Source: Dryocola sp036489025 (lineage in GTDB: Bacteria > Pseudomonadota > Gammaproteobacteria > Enterobacterales > Enterobacteriaceae). From it: DNA of 64,000 nt. A model generated the notes under the pieces. That model made no database searches. It was not told where the DNA came from and saw nothing but the letters and a program-made list of their open reading frames with translations. Below are positions 17,397 through 26,481 of this stretch, one piece after another. The first letter of the stretch is position 1. Each line of letters starts with the position of its first letter. The DNA is taken from contig DASXGN010000038.1 of assembly GCA_036489025.1 (NCBI GenBank), positions 124,001 to 188,000 of the forward strand. The letters run 5' to 3'. Position numbers and translations under genes: made by a program.

Positions 17397-19250
17397 ATGC
17401 GCACCATTGGGCGATTGATTGCCGGTTTCTTTAAGTGGACATGGCGTCTGCTTAATTTCATTCGAGAATTTATTCTCAACCTGTTCCTGATCCTGCTGAT
17501 TCTGGTCGGCGTGGGGATCTGGATGCAGCTCAGCAGCACCTCGACTTCTGAGCCCGCGCGCGGCGCGCTGCTACTGGATATTACCGGCGTGGTGGTGGAT
17601 AAGCCGTCGGTCAGCAATAAGATTGGCGTCATTGGCCGTCAGCTGCTGGGAGCCAGTTCGGACCGCCTGCAGGAAAACTCGCTGTTTGACGTGGTCGACA
17701 CCATTCGCCAGGCGAAAGACGACCGCAATATCACCGGCATCGTGCTGGATCTGAAAGAGTTTGCCGGGGCCGATCAGCCATCCATGCAGTATATCGGCAA
17801 GGCGCTGCGGGAATTCCGCGACAGCGGCAAGCCGGTTTACGCCACCGGCGACAGCTACAACCAGGGCCAGTATTACCTGGCAAGCTTCGCCAATAAAATC
17901 TGGATGTCTCCGCAGGGCATGGTGGATCTGCACGGTTTTGCCACCAACTCGCTCTACTACAAAACGCTGCTTGATAAGCTGAAGGTTTCCACGCATATCT
18001 TCCGCGTCGGCACCTATAAGTCCGCCGTCGAGCCGTATATTCGTGACGATATGTCCCCGGCCGCCCGCGAAGCGGATAGCCGCTGGATTGGCGAGCTGTG
18101 GCAGAACTACGTTGGCACCCTTGCGGCGAACCGTCAGATAACCGCTCAGCAGGTCTTCCCCGGCGCTCAGGGCCTGCTCGATAACCTGCAAAAGCTGGGC
18201 GGCGACACGGCGAAATATGCGCTGGATAACAAGCTGGTCGACGAGCTCGCCACGGGCGCAGCGGTTGATAAAGCAATGGTCAAACAGTTTGGCTGGAACA
18301 AAGAAAACAAAGATTTTAGCTACGTCAGCATGTACGACTATCAGGTGAAGAAAGCGCCTGAGCAAGGCGGTGCGATTGCGGTTATCTTTGCTAACGGCGC
18401 CATCATGGACGGCCAGGAAACGCCGGGCCAGGTCGGCGGCGACACCACCGCCATGCAGATTCGCGAAGCGCGGCTGGATCCGAAAGTGAAAGCCATCGTG
18501 CTGCGCGTGAACAGCCCCGGCGGCAGCGTGTCGGCGTCCGAGCTGATTCGTGAAGAGCTGGCGGCGGCCCGCGCCTCCGGCAAACCTGTCGTGGTTTCCA
18601 TGGGCGGCATGGCGGCATCCGGCGGCTACTGGATTTCGACTCCGGCGGACTATATCGTCGCCAGCCCAAGCACGCTGACGGGTTCTATCGGCATCTTCGG
18701 GGTGATTAATACCGTCGAAAACACGCTGGATTCTATCGGCGTTCACACCGACGGCGTGTCAACTTCGCCGCTGGCTGACGTGGCGGTGACCAAAACGCTG
18801 CCGCCAGAAGTGCAGCAGATGATGCAGTTAACCATCGAAAACGGCTACCAGCGCTTTATCAATCTGGTGGCGGAATCACGCAAGAAGACGCCGGAGCAGA
18901 TTGACCAGATAGCGCAGGGCCACGTGTGGACCGGCCAGGATGCGAAAGCCAACGGCCTGGTCGATAGCCTGGGCGACTTCGACGACGCGGTTGCCAAAGC
19001 CGCCGAGCTGGCGAAGCTGAAAACCTGGCATCTGAATTTCTGGCAGGATGAGCCGAGCTTTGTCGATATGGTGTTCAACAGCGTGAGCGGCTCCGTGCGC
19101 GCCATGCTGCCGCAGGCGTTGCAGGCCTATCTGCCCGCTCCGCTGGCGGAGGCGGCGCTTGCCGTGAAAGCCCAGAATGACAGGTTCGGTACCATGAACG
19201 ATCCGCAAAATCGTTACGCCTTCTGCCTGACGTGCGGGGACGTGAAGTAA
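17397..19250 (+). CDS. sppA: signal peptide peptidase SppA (protease IV)
   Basis: A 617-residue inner-membrane serine peptidase (K-12: 618) that degrades cleaved signal peptides. It has one N-terminal membrane anchor (ILNLFLILLILVGVGIWMQL, about residues 25-45) and two tandem S49 domains. The general-base Lys lies in GTYKSAVEPY of the first domain and the nucleophilic Ser in MAASGGYWIST of the second; VNSPGGSVSAS forms the oxyanion region. The frame is open 39 codons upstream, but ATG at 17397 follows GGAGAAG and matches the family start. Confidence 0.95.
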   Translation: MRTIGRLIAGFFKWTWRLLNFIREFILNLFLILLILVGVGIWMQLSSTSTSEPARGALLLDITGVVVDKPSVSNKIGVIGRQLLGASSDRLQENSLFDVVDTIRQAKDDRNITGIVLDLKEFAGADQPSMQYIGKALREFRDSGKPVYATGDSYNQGQYYLASFANKIWMSPQGMVDLHGFATNSLYYKTLLDKLKVSTHIFRVGTYKSAVEPYIRDDMSPAAREADSRWIGELWQNYVGTLAANRQITAQQVFPGAQGLLDNLQKLGGDTAKYALDNKLVDELATGAAVDKAMVKQFGWNKENKDFSYVSMYDYQVKKAPEQGGAIAVIFANGAIMDGQETPGQVGGDTTAMQIREARLDPKVKAIVLRVNSPGGSVSASELIREELAAARASGKPVVVSMGGMAASGGYWISTPADYIVASPSTLTGSIGIFGVINTVENTLDSIGVHTDGVSTSPLADVAVTKTLPPEVQQMMQLTIENGYQRFINLVAESRKKTPEQIDQIAQGHVWTGQDAKANGLVDSLGDFDDAVAKAAELAKLKTWHLNFWQDEPSFVDMVFNSVSGSVRAMLPQALQAYLPAPLAEAALAVKAQNDRFGTMNDPQNRYAFCLTCGDVK

Positions 19251-19259
19251 AACGCTTAA

Positions 19260-19290
19260 CAGCCCGGCATTTGCCGGGCTGATTTTTTTC
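19260..19290 (+). terminator. terminator after sppA
   Basis: CAGCCCGGC-ATTT-GCCGGGCTG forms a 9-bp hairpin followed by a T-rich tract (seven T in a row). Confidence 0.9.
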
Positions 19291-19341
19291 TTCAGCCCCT
19301 CTATACTGCGCCCCATTACGTAGCAGCCCTTGAGCTCACCC

Positions 19342-20358
19342 ATGCAAAAAAAATCCATCTACGTTGCCTATACCGGCGGGACAATCGGTATGCAGCGCTC
19401 AGAACACGGCTATATTCCCGTTTCGGGCCATTTACAGCGCCAGCTGGCGTTGATGCCGGAGTTTCATCGTCAGGAGATGCCTGACTTTACGATTCACGAA
19501 TACGAGCCGCTGATGGACTCTTCGGATATGACGCCGGAAGACTGGCAGCATATCGCCGATGATATTAAGGCCCACTACGACGAATACGACGGCTTTGTGA
19601 TCCTGCACGGCACGGACACAATGGCGTTCACCGCCTCCGCCCTGTCGTTCATGCTCGAGAATCTCAGCAAGCCGGTTATCGTCACCGGATCGCAAATCCC
19701 GCTGGCCGAGCTGCGTTCCGACGGGCAAATCAACCTGCTTAATTCGCTGTACGTGGCGGCCAACTTCCCCATCAACGAGGTCAGCCTGTTCTTCAACAAC
19801 CGGCTGTATCGCGGGAACAGAACGACCAAGGCGCACGCCGACGGCTTTGATGCCTTCGCCTCTCCTAACCTGCCGCCGCTGCTTGAGGCAGGGATTCACA
19901 TTCGCCGCCTGAACACGCCTGCCGCCCCGCACGGCGAAGGCGAGCTGATCGTGCATCCTATTACGCCGCAGCCTATCGGCGTGGTGACGATTTATCCTGG
20001 TATTTCTGCGGACGTGGTCGGGAACTTCTTACGTCAGCCGGTAAAAGCGCTTATTCTGCGATCCTACGGCGTGGGCAATGCCCCGCAGCACGGGCCTTTC
20101 CTGCAAGAGTTACAGGAAGCCTGTTCCCGCGGCATTGTGGTGGTCAACCTGACCCAGTGCATGTCCGGCAAGGTGAATATGGGCGGCTACGCCACGGGGA
20201 ATGCTCTGGCGCAGGCCGGCGTCATTAGCGGTTATGATATGACGGTGGAAGCCACGCTGACCAAGCTGCACTATTTGCTAAGCCAGGGTCTGGGCGTGGA
20301 GGCGATTCGTGAAGCGATGTCGCGTAATTTGCGCGGTGAACTGACGCCAGATGAGTGA
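19342..20358 (+). CDS. ansA: cytoplasmic L-asparaginase I AnsA
   Basis: A 338-residue type I asparaginase (same length as K-12) that hydrolyses asparagine to aspartate and ammonia. The first catalytic Thr lies in VAYTGGTIGMQ and the second in VILHGTDTMAFTASAL; there is no signal peptide, which separates it from periplasmic AnsB. ATG at 19342 gives MQKKSIYVAYTGGT, four codons after the first in-frame start. It lies 9 bp before pncA, with which it forms an operon as in E. coli. Confidence 0.96.
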   Translation: MQKKSIYVAYTGGTIGMQRSEHGYIPVSGHLQRQLALMPEFHRQEMPDFTIHEYEPLMDSSDMTPEDWQHIADDIKAHYDEYDGFVILHGTDTMAFTASALSFMLENLSKPVIVTGSQIPLAELRSDGQINLLNSLYVAANFPINEVSLFFNNRLYRGNRTTKAHADGFDAFASPNLPPLLEAGIHIRRLNTPAAPHGEGELIVHPITPQPIGVVTIYPGISADVVGNFLRQPVKALILRSYGVGNAPQHGPFLQELQEACSRGIVVVNLTQCMSGKVNMGGYATGNALAQAGVISGYDMTVEATLTKLHYLLSQGLGVEAIREAMSRNLRGELTPDE

Positions 20359-20367
20359 GGACAGATA

Positions 20368-21003
20368 ATGTATAAACGCGCGTTATTACTGGTCGATTTG
20401 CAAAATGACTTCTGCGCCGGGGGCCGCCTTGCGGTGCCTGACGGCGATAGTTCCATTGATGTCGCAAACGAAATGATCGCCCGCTGCAAAGCACGCGGCG
20501 CGCTGGTGATTGCCTCTCAGGACTGGCATCTCGCCAATCACGGCAGCTTTGCCAGCGTGCAGGGCACCGAGCCCTACACCACCGGCGAGCTTGACGGCTA
20601 TCCGCAAACCTGGTGGCCAGATCACTGCGTGCAAAATACCGTTGGCGCAGAGTTTCACCCGCTGCTCAATGCCCACGAAATTGACGCGGTATTTCATAAG
20701 GGCGAAAGCCTGCTGATCGACAGCTACAGCGCCTTTTATGACAACGGCCACCGCCTGAAAACTGATTTAGACGGCTGGTTAAAGAACCGCGGCGTGGAAG
20801 AGCTAATCATCCTCGGTCTGGCAACCGACTATTGCGTGAAATTCACCGTGCTGGACGCCCTTGAACTGGGCTATAAAGTGACGGTGATTACCGACGGCTG
20901 CCGGGGCGTGAACATCAAACCGCAGGACAGTCTGATGGCCTTCCAGGATATGTCCGCCGCGGGCGCAACCTTAATTACGCTTGCCGATTTTCCCGCCCGG
21001 TAA
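20368..21003 (+). CDS. pncA: nicotinamidase PncA
   Basis: A 211-residue isochorismatase-fold amidase that converts nicotinamide to nicotinate in NAD salvage (and pyrazinamide to pyrazinoic acid). The catalytic triad is visible: Asp in LLVDLQNDFC, Lys in FHKGESLLIDSYSAF and Cys in GLATDYCVKFTV. Metal ligands are in ASQDWHLANHGSF. It is the second gene of the ansA-pncA operon. A GC hairpin without a T-run follows at about 21009-21027. Confidence 0.95.
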   Translation: MYKRALLLVDLQNDFCAGGRLAVPDGDSSIDVANEMIARCKARGALVIASQDWHLANHGSFASVQGTEPYTTGELDGYPQTWWPDHCVQNTVGAEFHPLLNAHEIDAVFHKGESLLIDSYSAFYDNGHRLKTDLDGWLKNRGVEELIILGLATDYCVKFTVLDALELGYKVTVITDGCRGVNIKPQDSLMAFQDMSAAGATLITLADFPAR

Positions 21004-21078
21004 TGCCTCCGGGCGCCTGGCCGCCCGCGCCTTTCTCGATTCCGCTCTCATTTTGAAGTTTATTTGCTCGCCCTTCGC

Positions 21079-21092
21079 TGAGAGCGCTCTCA
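21079..21092. promoter_or_regulatory. 14-bp perfect palindrome upstream of the chitinase gene
   Basis: TGAGAGCGCTCTCA is a perfect 7+7 palindrome with the central CG of LacI/GalR-family operators. It lies 106 bp before the chitinase ATG. A partial copy (CCGCTCTCA) occurs about 35 bp upstream, and a second hairpin GCTGCT-N9-AGCAGC lies at 21100-21120. No regulator gene of that family is in the window, so the binding protein is unknown. Confidence 0.5.
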
Positions 21093-21197
21093 TAATCATG
21101 CTGCTTATTTATTCAGCAGCTTAGCTGATTTTGAACCTGACCTGCCCACCGGGCAGCGCGGGTGTTGACCAACATTGTCCGTCAAAGAGGAATTGCT

Positions 21198-22469
21198 ATG
21201 CAACTTACGCGCAAAATACTGCCGCTGCTGGCAGTCATTCAGCTGGCCTGCGCCGGTGCAGCCCATGCCAGCCCTTATCTTTCCGTGGGTTACTTTAACG
21301 GCGGCGGCGATGTGACCGCCGGGCCAGGGGGCGATATCGACAAGCTCGACGTGCGCCAGATTACCCACCTGAACTATTCGTTTGGCCTGATTTACAACGA
21401 TGAAAAAGGCGAAACTAACGCAGCGTTAAAAGATGGCGCAAAGCTGCATCAGATTTGGCTCTCACCCAAGGTGATGAGCGATCTGGAGAAAGTCCCCGAG
21501 CTGAGAAAGCAAAATCCAGACCTGAAAGTTCTGCTCTCCGTCGGCGGCTGGGGCGCTCGCGGTTTTTCCGGCGCGGCGGCCAGCCCTGAAAGCCGGGCGG
21601 TGTTTATCAAATCCGCGCAGGCGGTGATTAAGCAGTACGGGCTGGACGGCATCGACCTCGACTGGGAATACCCGATCAACGGCGCCTGGGGCCTGGTGGA
21701 CGCCACCAAAGCCGACCGCGATAACTTCACCGCCCTGCTCAACGAGCTGCGCCAGGCGCTGGGCAAAGAGAAGCTGCTGACGATCGCCGTCGGTGCGAAC
21801 GTACAAAGCCCAAAAGAATGGGTCGACGTGAAGGCCATCGCGCCCGCGCTGGATTACATCAACCTGATGACTTACGACATGGCGTACGGCACACAGTATT
21901 TCAACTCAAACCTGTATGACTCTAAAAAGTGGCCGACGGTTGCCGCAGCGGACAAGTACAGCGCCAGCTTCGTAGTAGATAACTATATTGCCGCCGGTCT
22001 GAAGCCTGCGCAGATGAACCTCGGCATCGGTTTCTATGGCCGGGTGCCAAAACGCGCCGTTGAGCCTGGCATTGACTGGGATAAGCCGGACGCGGCGAAA
22101 AACCCGGTCACCCAGCCGTACTTCACGGCAGCCGAAAAAGCGGTTTTCCAGTCGCTCGGTCTGGATTTGGCGAAAGACACCTACTTCAAATACAACGATC
22201 TCGTCAGCAGGCTGCTGAACGATCCGCAAAAGCGTTTTACCGAGCGCTGGGATGACGATGCCAAAGTTCCTTACCTGACGATGAAGTCCGCCGAGGGGAA
22301 AGATCTGTTCGCGATTTCGTATGAAAATCCGAAATCGGTGGCCATCAAGGCGGAGTACATCAAGAGCAAAGGGCTTGGCGGGGCGATGTTCTGGGAATAC
22401 GGCGCGGATGATAACAACCAGTTGGCGAAGCAGCTGGCCGAAACGCTGGGCATTAAAACACAGCATTAA
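21198..22469 (+). CDS. secreted GH18 chitinase
   Basis: A 423-residue glycoside hydrolase with a signal peptide (MQLTRKILPLLAVIQLACAGAAHA, cleavage near residue 24). The GH18 active-site signature DGIDLDWEYP (D-x2-D-x-D-x-E) is intact, SVGGWG forms the conserved SxGG, and the barrel end GGAMFWEYG supplies the substrate-stacking Trp. It is a single catalytic domain with no chitin-binding or fibronectin module. It should cut chitin or GlcNAc oligomers outside the cytoplasm. In K-12 this spot between pncA and yeaC holds ydjE-ydjL instead. The start at 21198 follows AAGAGGAATTGCT; a longer in-frame start at 21162 is unlikely because it would bury the signal peptide. Confidence 0.93.
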   Translation: MQLTRKILPLLAVIQLACAGAAHASPYLSVGYFNGGGDVTAGPGGDIDKLDVRQITHLNYSFGLIYNDEKGETNAALKDGAKLHQIWLSPKVMSDLEKVPELRKQNPDLKVLLSVGGWGARGFSGAAASPESRAVFIKSAQAVIKQYGLDGIDLDWEYPINGAWGLVDATKADRDNFTALLNELRQALGKEKLLTIAVGANVQSPKEWVDVKAIAPALDYINLMTYDMAYGTQYFNSNLYDSKKWPTVAAADKYSASFVVDNYIAAGLKPAQMNLGIGFYGRVPKRAVEPGIDWDKPDAAKNPVTQPYFTAAEKAVFQSLGLDLAKDTYFKYNDLVSRLLNDPQKRFTERWDDDAKVPYLTMKSAEGKDLFAISYENPKSVAIKAEYIKSKGLGGAMFWEYGADDNNQLAKQLAETLGIKTQH

Positions 22470-22478
22470 TAGTTGAGC

Positions 22479-22515
22479 GGCGGGTGGCGTGAATGCCTGC
22501 CCGCCCTGCTTCTTT
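22479..22515 (+). terminator. terminator after the chitinase gene
   Basis: GGCGGG pairs with CCCGCC (an inner GGC/GCC extends the stem), followed by a pyrimidine- and T-rich tract, between the convergent chitinase and yeaC genes. Confidence 0.6.
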
Positions 22516-22529
22516 TAACCTCTAAAAGG

Positions 22530-22808
22530 TTACAGCTTCACCGTGACAATCGGCGCAGGTTCGATGCCGAACTCCGCTTTCAGCTGCTGTTTACTCTTCA
22601 TCACGATATTGCCGTCGGTGCCGATCGTCATATGCTGCGGCTCGCTGTTGTGGCGCGTTTGCCACAGCATCACCAGCTGAAGGCTGTTTTCTTTCTGGTC
22701 CGGCGTCAGCGCTACGCCATCCGGCCACTTGCCCAGCTCAACCGCGGTCACCAGACGCTGATAAATTTCCGGCGTCATAGCGGCCAACATTTCATCCAGA
22801 TTCATCAT
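22530..22808 (-). CDS. yeaC: YeaC, DUF1315 family protein
   Basis: A small cytoplasmic protein of about 92 residues. The blocks YQRLVTAVELGKWPDGVALT and KENSLQLVMLWQ are the DUF1315 hallmarks shared with E. coli YeaC; the function is unknown. Two adjacent ATGs (22808, 22805) are possible; the first has the better distance from AGGA. It lies 39 bp downstream of msrB and is probably co-transcribed with it. Confidence 0.92.
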   Translation of the reverse strand: MMNLDEMLAAMTPEIYQRLVTAVELGKWPDGVALTPDQKENSLQLVMLWQTRHNSEPQHMTIGTDGNIVMKSKQQLKAEFGIEPAPIVTVKL

Positions 22809-22847
22809 GCAGTGGTGTCCTGTGGAATAATTTGCTGAATCGATTTT

Positions 22848-23261
22848 TCAGCCTTGGGTTTGCTCACCGTTTTGATCGTCGGTAAAGCTCAGCGAGGCGG
22901 AATTGACACAGTAGCGTTCGCCGGTTGGCTGCGGGCCGTCGGGAAAAACGTGTCCGAGGTGAGCTTCGCAGCTGCCGCAGCGGATTTCAACCCGCTCCAT
23001 GCCGTGGGACAAATCTTTAATGTAGGTGATGGCCGTGTCGCTGACCGGCTCGTAAAAGCTAGGCCAGCCGCAGCCGGAATCGTACTTTGATTCGGACATA
23101 AACAACGGCGCGTCGCAGACCAGGCAATGATAAACGCCCTCACGCTTGTTATGCAGTAAGCGCCCGGAGAAAGGCGGCTCTGTGCCGTGTTTCTGGGTCA
23201 CGTAAAACTGCATCTCATTGAGGTTTTTTTTCGCTGAATCAGGGGGTAACTGGTTGGCCAT
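22848..23261 (-). CDS. msrB: peptide-methionine (R)-S-oxide reductase MsrB
   Basis: A 137-residue enzyme, exactly the K-12 length, that reduces methionine-R-sulfoxide in proteins. Two CxxC pairs for structural zinc are visible (CLVCD and CGSCE), with GCGWPSF and the catalytic Cys in GERYCVNSASLSF. It is first in the msrB-yeaC operon and divergent from gapA, with which it shares a 345-bp control region. Confidence 0.96.
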   Translation of the reverse strand: MANQLPPDSAKKNLNEMQFYVTQKHGTEPPFSGRLLHNKREGVYHCLVCDAPLFMSESKYDSGCGWPSFYEPVSDTAITYIKDLSHGMERVEIRCGSCEAHLGHVFPDGPQPTGERYCVNSASLSFTDDQNGEQTQG

Positions 23262-23382
23262 AATCGTACATCTCGGGCAGTCGTTGCGGTGGTGGATAAC
23301 AGCATGATTCTAACAAATAATTAACAACGCTGTGCGATTTTTTGTTCTAAACTTAGCCCTGAATTTCTGGCGTGGCGTCAAT

Positions 23383-23398
23383 TGTGATCTTGGTCACA
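23383..23398. promoter_or_regulatory. CRP-cAMP site in the msrB/gapA control region (23262-23606)
   Basis: TGTGA-TCTTGG-TCACA is a perfect CRP consensus with 6-bp spacing. It lies 122 bp from the msrB start and 209 bp from the gapA start and could serve either. A likely sigma-70 promoter for gapA (TTGACG, 16-bp spacer, TAATTT) is at 23536-23563. E. coli gapA is known to have several promoters, including catabolite-controlled ones. Nothing else was recognised in this 345-bp gap. Confidence 0.75.
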
Positions 23399-23606
23399 AA
23401 CCTGACGTTCATACCCTTTAAAATTCCAGGAACCGTCCCCATATGCTCAAAAGCCAAAAGGGAAACGCAAAGCGGATTTATCGTACGATTGCTGTCCACA
23501 GGATTGATTTGTAGCAATGATTGACACGATTCCGCTTGACGCTGCGTATGGTTTTTGTAATTTTACAGCCAACCTTTTATTCACTAAAAAATAGCTGGTG
23601 GAATAT

Positions 23607-24602
23607 ATGACTATCAAAGTAGGTATCAACGGTTTTGGCCGTATCGGCCGTATTGTTTTCCGTGCTGCTCAGGAACGTTCTGACATCGAAATCGTCGCAA
23701 TCAACGATCTGTTAGACGCTGACTACATGGCTTACATGCTGAAGTACGACTCCACTCACGGTCGTTTCAACGGCACTGTAGAAGTCAAAGACGGCCACCT
23801 GGTTGTTAACGGCAAAACTATCCGTGTTACCGCAGAACGTGACCCGGCTAACCTGAAATGGAACGAAGTCAACGTTGACGTTGTTGCAGAAGCAACTGGT
23901 CTGTTCCTGACCGACGAAACCGCTCGTAAGCACATCACTGCCGGCGCGAAAAAAGTCGTTCTGACTGGTCCTTCCAAAGACAAAACGCCGATGTTCGTTA
24001 AAGGCGCTAACTTTGAAAAATATGCTGGCCAGGACATCGTTTCCAACGCATCCTGCACCACTAACTGCCTGGCACCACTGGCTAAAGTTATCAACGACAA
24101 CTTCGGTATCGTTGAAGGCCTGATGACCACCGTTCACGCTACCACCGCAACTCAGAAAACTGTTGATGGCCCGTCTCACAAAGACTGGCGCGGCGGCCGC
24201 GGCGCAGCTCAGAACATCATCCCTTCTTCTACCGGTGCTGCTAAAGCTGTAGGCGTTGTTCTGCCAGAGCTGAATGGCAAAATCACCGGTATGGCGTTCC
24301 GCGTTCCAACGCCAAACGTGTCTGTTGTTGACCTGACCGTTCGTCTGGAAAAAGCAGCGTCCTACGAAGAAATCAAGAAAGCTATCAAAGCGGCTGCTGA
24401 AGGCCCAATGAAAGGCGTTCTGGGTTACACCGAAGACGACGTTGTTTCTACCGACTTCAACGGGGAAATCTGCACTTCCGTGTTCGATGCTAAAGCAGGT
24501 ATCGCACTGAACGATAACTTTGTGAAACTGGTTTCTTGGTACGACAACGAAACTGGCTACTCCAACAAAGTACTGGATCTGATCGCTCACATCTCCAAAT
24601 AA
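23607..24602 (+). CDS. gapA: glyceraldehyde-3-phosphate dehydrogenase A
   Basis: A 331-residue glycolytic enzyme, the K-12 length. The NAD-binding start TIKVGINGFGRIGRIVFRAA and the active-site loop SNASCTTNCLAPL with the catalytic Cys (about 150) are intact; the catalytic His lies near TTVHATTATQKTVDGPS. Codon choice is visibly different from its neighbours (strong use of GTT, GCT, AAC and ACC), as expected for a very highly expressed gene. A start three codons earlier is possible, but the family begins at MTIKV. A strong terminator follows. Confidence 0.98.
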   Translation: MTIKVGINGFGRIGRIVFRAAQERSDIEIVAINDLLDADYMAYMLKYDSTHGRFNGTVEVKDGHLVVNGKTIRVTAERDPANLKWNEVNVDVVAEATGLFLTDETARKHITAGAKKVVLTGPSKDKTPMFVKGANFEKYAGQDIVSNASCTTNCLAPLAKVINDNFGIVEGLMTTVHATTATQKTVDGPSHKDWRGGRGAAQNIIPSSTGAAKAVGVVLPELNGKITGMAFRVPTPNVSVVDLTVRLEKAASYEEIKKAIKAAAEGPMKGVLGYTEDDVVSTDFNGEICTSVFDAKAGIALNDNFVKLVSWYDNETGYSNKVLDLIAHISK

Positions 24603-24626
24603 GTTGAGATGAGCATCTGATTCTAA

Positions 24627-24653
24627 AGGGCGACTTCGGTCGCTCTTTTTTTT
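24627..24653 (+). terminator. terminator after gapA
   Basis: GGGCGAC-TTCG-GTCGCTC, a hairpin with a stable UUCG tetraloop, is followed by eight T. Confidence 0.93.
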
Positions 24654-24685
24654 GCCTGAAAGACCCAGGACTGAGGAATTAAGAA

Positions 24686-25573
24686 ATGATTAATAAAATT
24701 TTTGCTCTTCCGGTAGTCGAACAAATTACTCCCGTCATCAGCCGCCGTCAGAACGATGAGCTGGAAGTTATCGTGATAGATCATCCGCAGGTTCGCGCCT
24801 CCGTTGCCCTACAGGGTGCTCACCTGCTTTCCTGGAAGCCAGCCGGTGAAGAGGAAGTATTGTGGCTGAGCGACAACACGCCGTTTAAACATGGCAAAGC
24901 GCTGCGCGGCGGCGTACCCATCTGCTGGCCGTGGTTTGGCCCTGCCGAGAAAGCGGATTTACCCGCGCACGGCTTCGCCCGTAACCTGCCGTGGACGCTG
25001 AGCGCACACAACGAAGACGCCAACGGCGTGTCGCTGACCTTCGAACTGCAAAGCGACGATGAGACGCGTAAACTCTGGCCGCACGATTTCACGCTGTATG
25101 CACGCTACAAGCTGGGTAAAACCTGTGAAATGGAGCTGGAAGCGCACGGGGAATTTGACGTCACCTCCGCCCTGCACACCTACTTCAACGTGGGTGACAT
25201 CGCTCAGGTGAAAGTTAGCGGCCTTGGCAACACCTTTATCGACAAGGTGCTCGGCGGCACGGAAGGTCAGCTCACCGACGGCGTGCAAACCTTCCCGGAT
25301 CGCACCGACCGCCTGTATCTGGCGGCGGAAGATTGCTCGGTCATCCACGATGCCAGCCTGAAGCGCAGCATCGACGTGGTGCATCACCACCAGAGCAACG
25401 TGGTCGGCTGGAACCCTGGCCCGGCGCTGTCTGTATCCATGGCTGATATGCCGGACGACGGCTACAAAACTTTCGTCTGCGTGGAAACCGCATGCGTGAC
25501 AACGTCACAGAAAGCCGCCGCCGACAAACCGGCCCGCCTGGCTGCGACGCTGAGCGTAACGAAAAAAGCTTAA
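24686..25573 (+). CDS. yeaD: YeaD, glucose-6-phosphate 1-epimerase-like protein
   Basis: A 295-residue aldose-1-epimerase superfamily protein (K-12: 294). It probably interconverts the anomers of D-glucose 6-phosphate or a related hexose phosphate. The substrate loops GAHLLSWKPAGEEEVLWLS, the catalytic His in PAHGFARNLPW and a second His in ALHTYFNVGDI are present, as is the general-base Glu in FVCVETAC. It is 83 bp after gapA; some readthrough is possible despite the terminator. Confidence 0.93.
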   Translation: MINKIFALPVVEQITPVISRRQNDELEVIVIDHPQVRASVALQGAHLLSWKPAGEEEVLWLSDNTPFKHGKALRGGVPICWPWFGPAEKADLPAHGFARNLPWTLSAHNEDANGVSLTFELQSDDETRKLWPHDFTLYARYKLGKTCEMELEAHGEFDVTSALHTYFNVGDIAQVKVSGLGNTFIDKVLGGTEGQLTDGVQTFPDRTDRLYLAAEDCSVIHDASLKRSIDVVHHHQSNVVGWNPGPALSVSMADMPDDGYKTFVCVETACVTTSQKAAADKPARLAATLSVTKKA

Positions 25574-25690
25574 AACGGGGCAACCTCTTTCCAATGCTGT
25601 TCTAAGTGAGAAAGAGGTAACCTGGCGGATTTACGCAGGAAAATCTGTTGCGCCAGGGTGCCGCCTTTGCTGGCAGCACCAACATAATGC

Positions 25691-25714
25691 AAACGGGGCG
25701 CAAGCGCCCCGTTT
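25691..25714. terminator. bidirectional terminator between yeaD and mipA
   Basis: AAACGGGGCG-CAAG-CGCCCCGTTT is a perfect 10-bp stem with a 4-nt loop, placed between the convergent ends of yeaD and mipA. Confidence 0.88.
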
Positions 25715-25734
25715 AAGTGCAAAGCCTGCACCAA

Positions 25735-26481
25735 TCAGAAGCTGTAGGTGATGCCCGTCAGCAATACCCCAGTCCACTGCTTTTCAATCATCGGGCTATC
25801 CGTCACGTCATCAGACAGACGAACATAGCGGCCCATGCCGAATACGTTCCAGTCGGCGTTCAGCTTGTAGTTCACAGACAGCTCAACGTACGGCGACCAG
25901 CTGCTACCCGGATTGTAAGAATCCAGCCCGCTGCGCGCGGACTCTTTCTTACTGATGCCGTAGTAGTACTCATTCATATTCTCGCTGCTCCACGTAACAC
26001 CGATACCCGGCGTCAGAGTCAGACGTTCGGCGTTATAGCGATACAGCCACGCGGTGTCCCAGACAATACCGTCGCTGTTGCCCAGCATGTCACCGGCCAG
26101 CACGGTGCGTAAGAAACCGTAATCGGTGTTATGCACGTAGGACAGGCCGCCCATCAGCGTCGATTTACGGCTATCGAGGGAACGCATGCTGCTGTAGTTG
26201 CTGTCTTTCGGTTTGAAGTGCAGCGGTGAATAGAAGATGGTTGCAGACAGCTTATCGGTCTTGTCATTCCACAGGTAGTAACCCGCATTGAACCCGCGAA
26301 GATAGAAATCATCCCCTTCGTAACCGACCATCGGCACCGGATAAACGCGGTCCTGATTGCCTTTGTACGGGTCTGGAGTCACCAGCGCAGCCGCACCCAG
26401 CGACCACGGACCTTCAGCATGAGCTGCTGTAAAAGATGAGGCAAGAAAAGCCCCTAATGCCAGAATTTTGAATTTGCTCAC
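25735..26481 (-). CDS. mipA: MltA-interacting outer-membrane protein MipA (OmpV family)
   Basis: A 248-residue outer-membrane beta-barrel protein, the K-12 length. The signal peptide ends ...TAAHA and the mature protein shows alternating amphipathic strands, ending in a C-terminal aromatic (GITYSF) as recognised by the BAM machinery. Family blocks include YPVPMVGYEGDDFYLRG, LDSRKSTLMGGLSY and RKESARSG-like KKESARSGLDSYNPG. In E. coli MipA scaffolds the lytic transglycosylase MltA and PBP1b. yeaE, which lies between yeaD and mipA in K-12, is absent. Confidence 0.93.
   Translation of the reverse strand: MSKFKILALGAFLASSFTAAHAEGPWSLGAAALVTPDPYKGNQDRVYPVPMVGYEGDDFYLRGFNAGYYLWNDKTDKLSATIFYSPLHFKPKDSNYSSMRSLDSRKSTLMGGLSYVHNTDYGFLRTVLAGDMLGNSDGIVWDTAWLYRYNAERLTLTPGIGVTWSSENMNEYYYGISKKESARSGLDSYNPGSSWSPYVELSVNYKLNADWNVFGMGRYVRLSDDVTDSPMIEKQWTGVLLTGITYSF

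Noticed and set aside
17571..18746. 391-codon minus-strand frame inside sppA
   Set aside because: It is the antisense of a confident sppA gene, with no start context or protein-like motifs.
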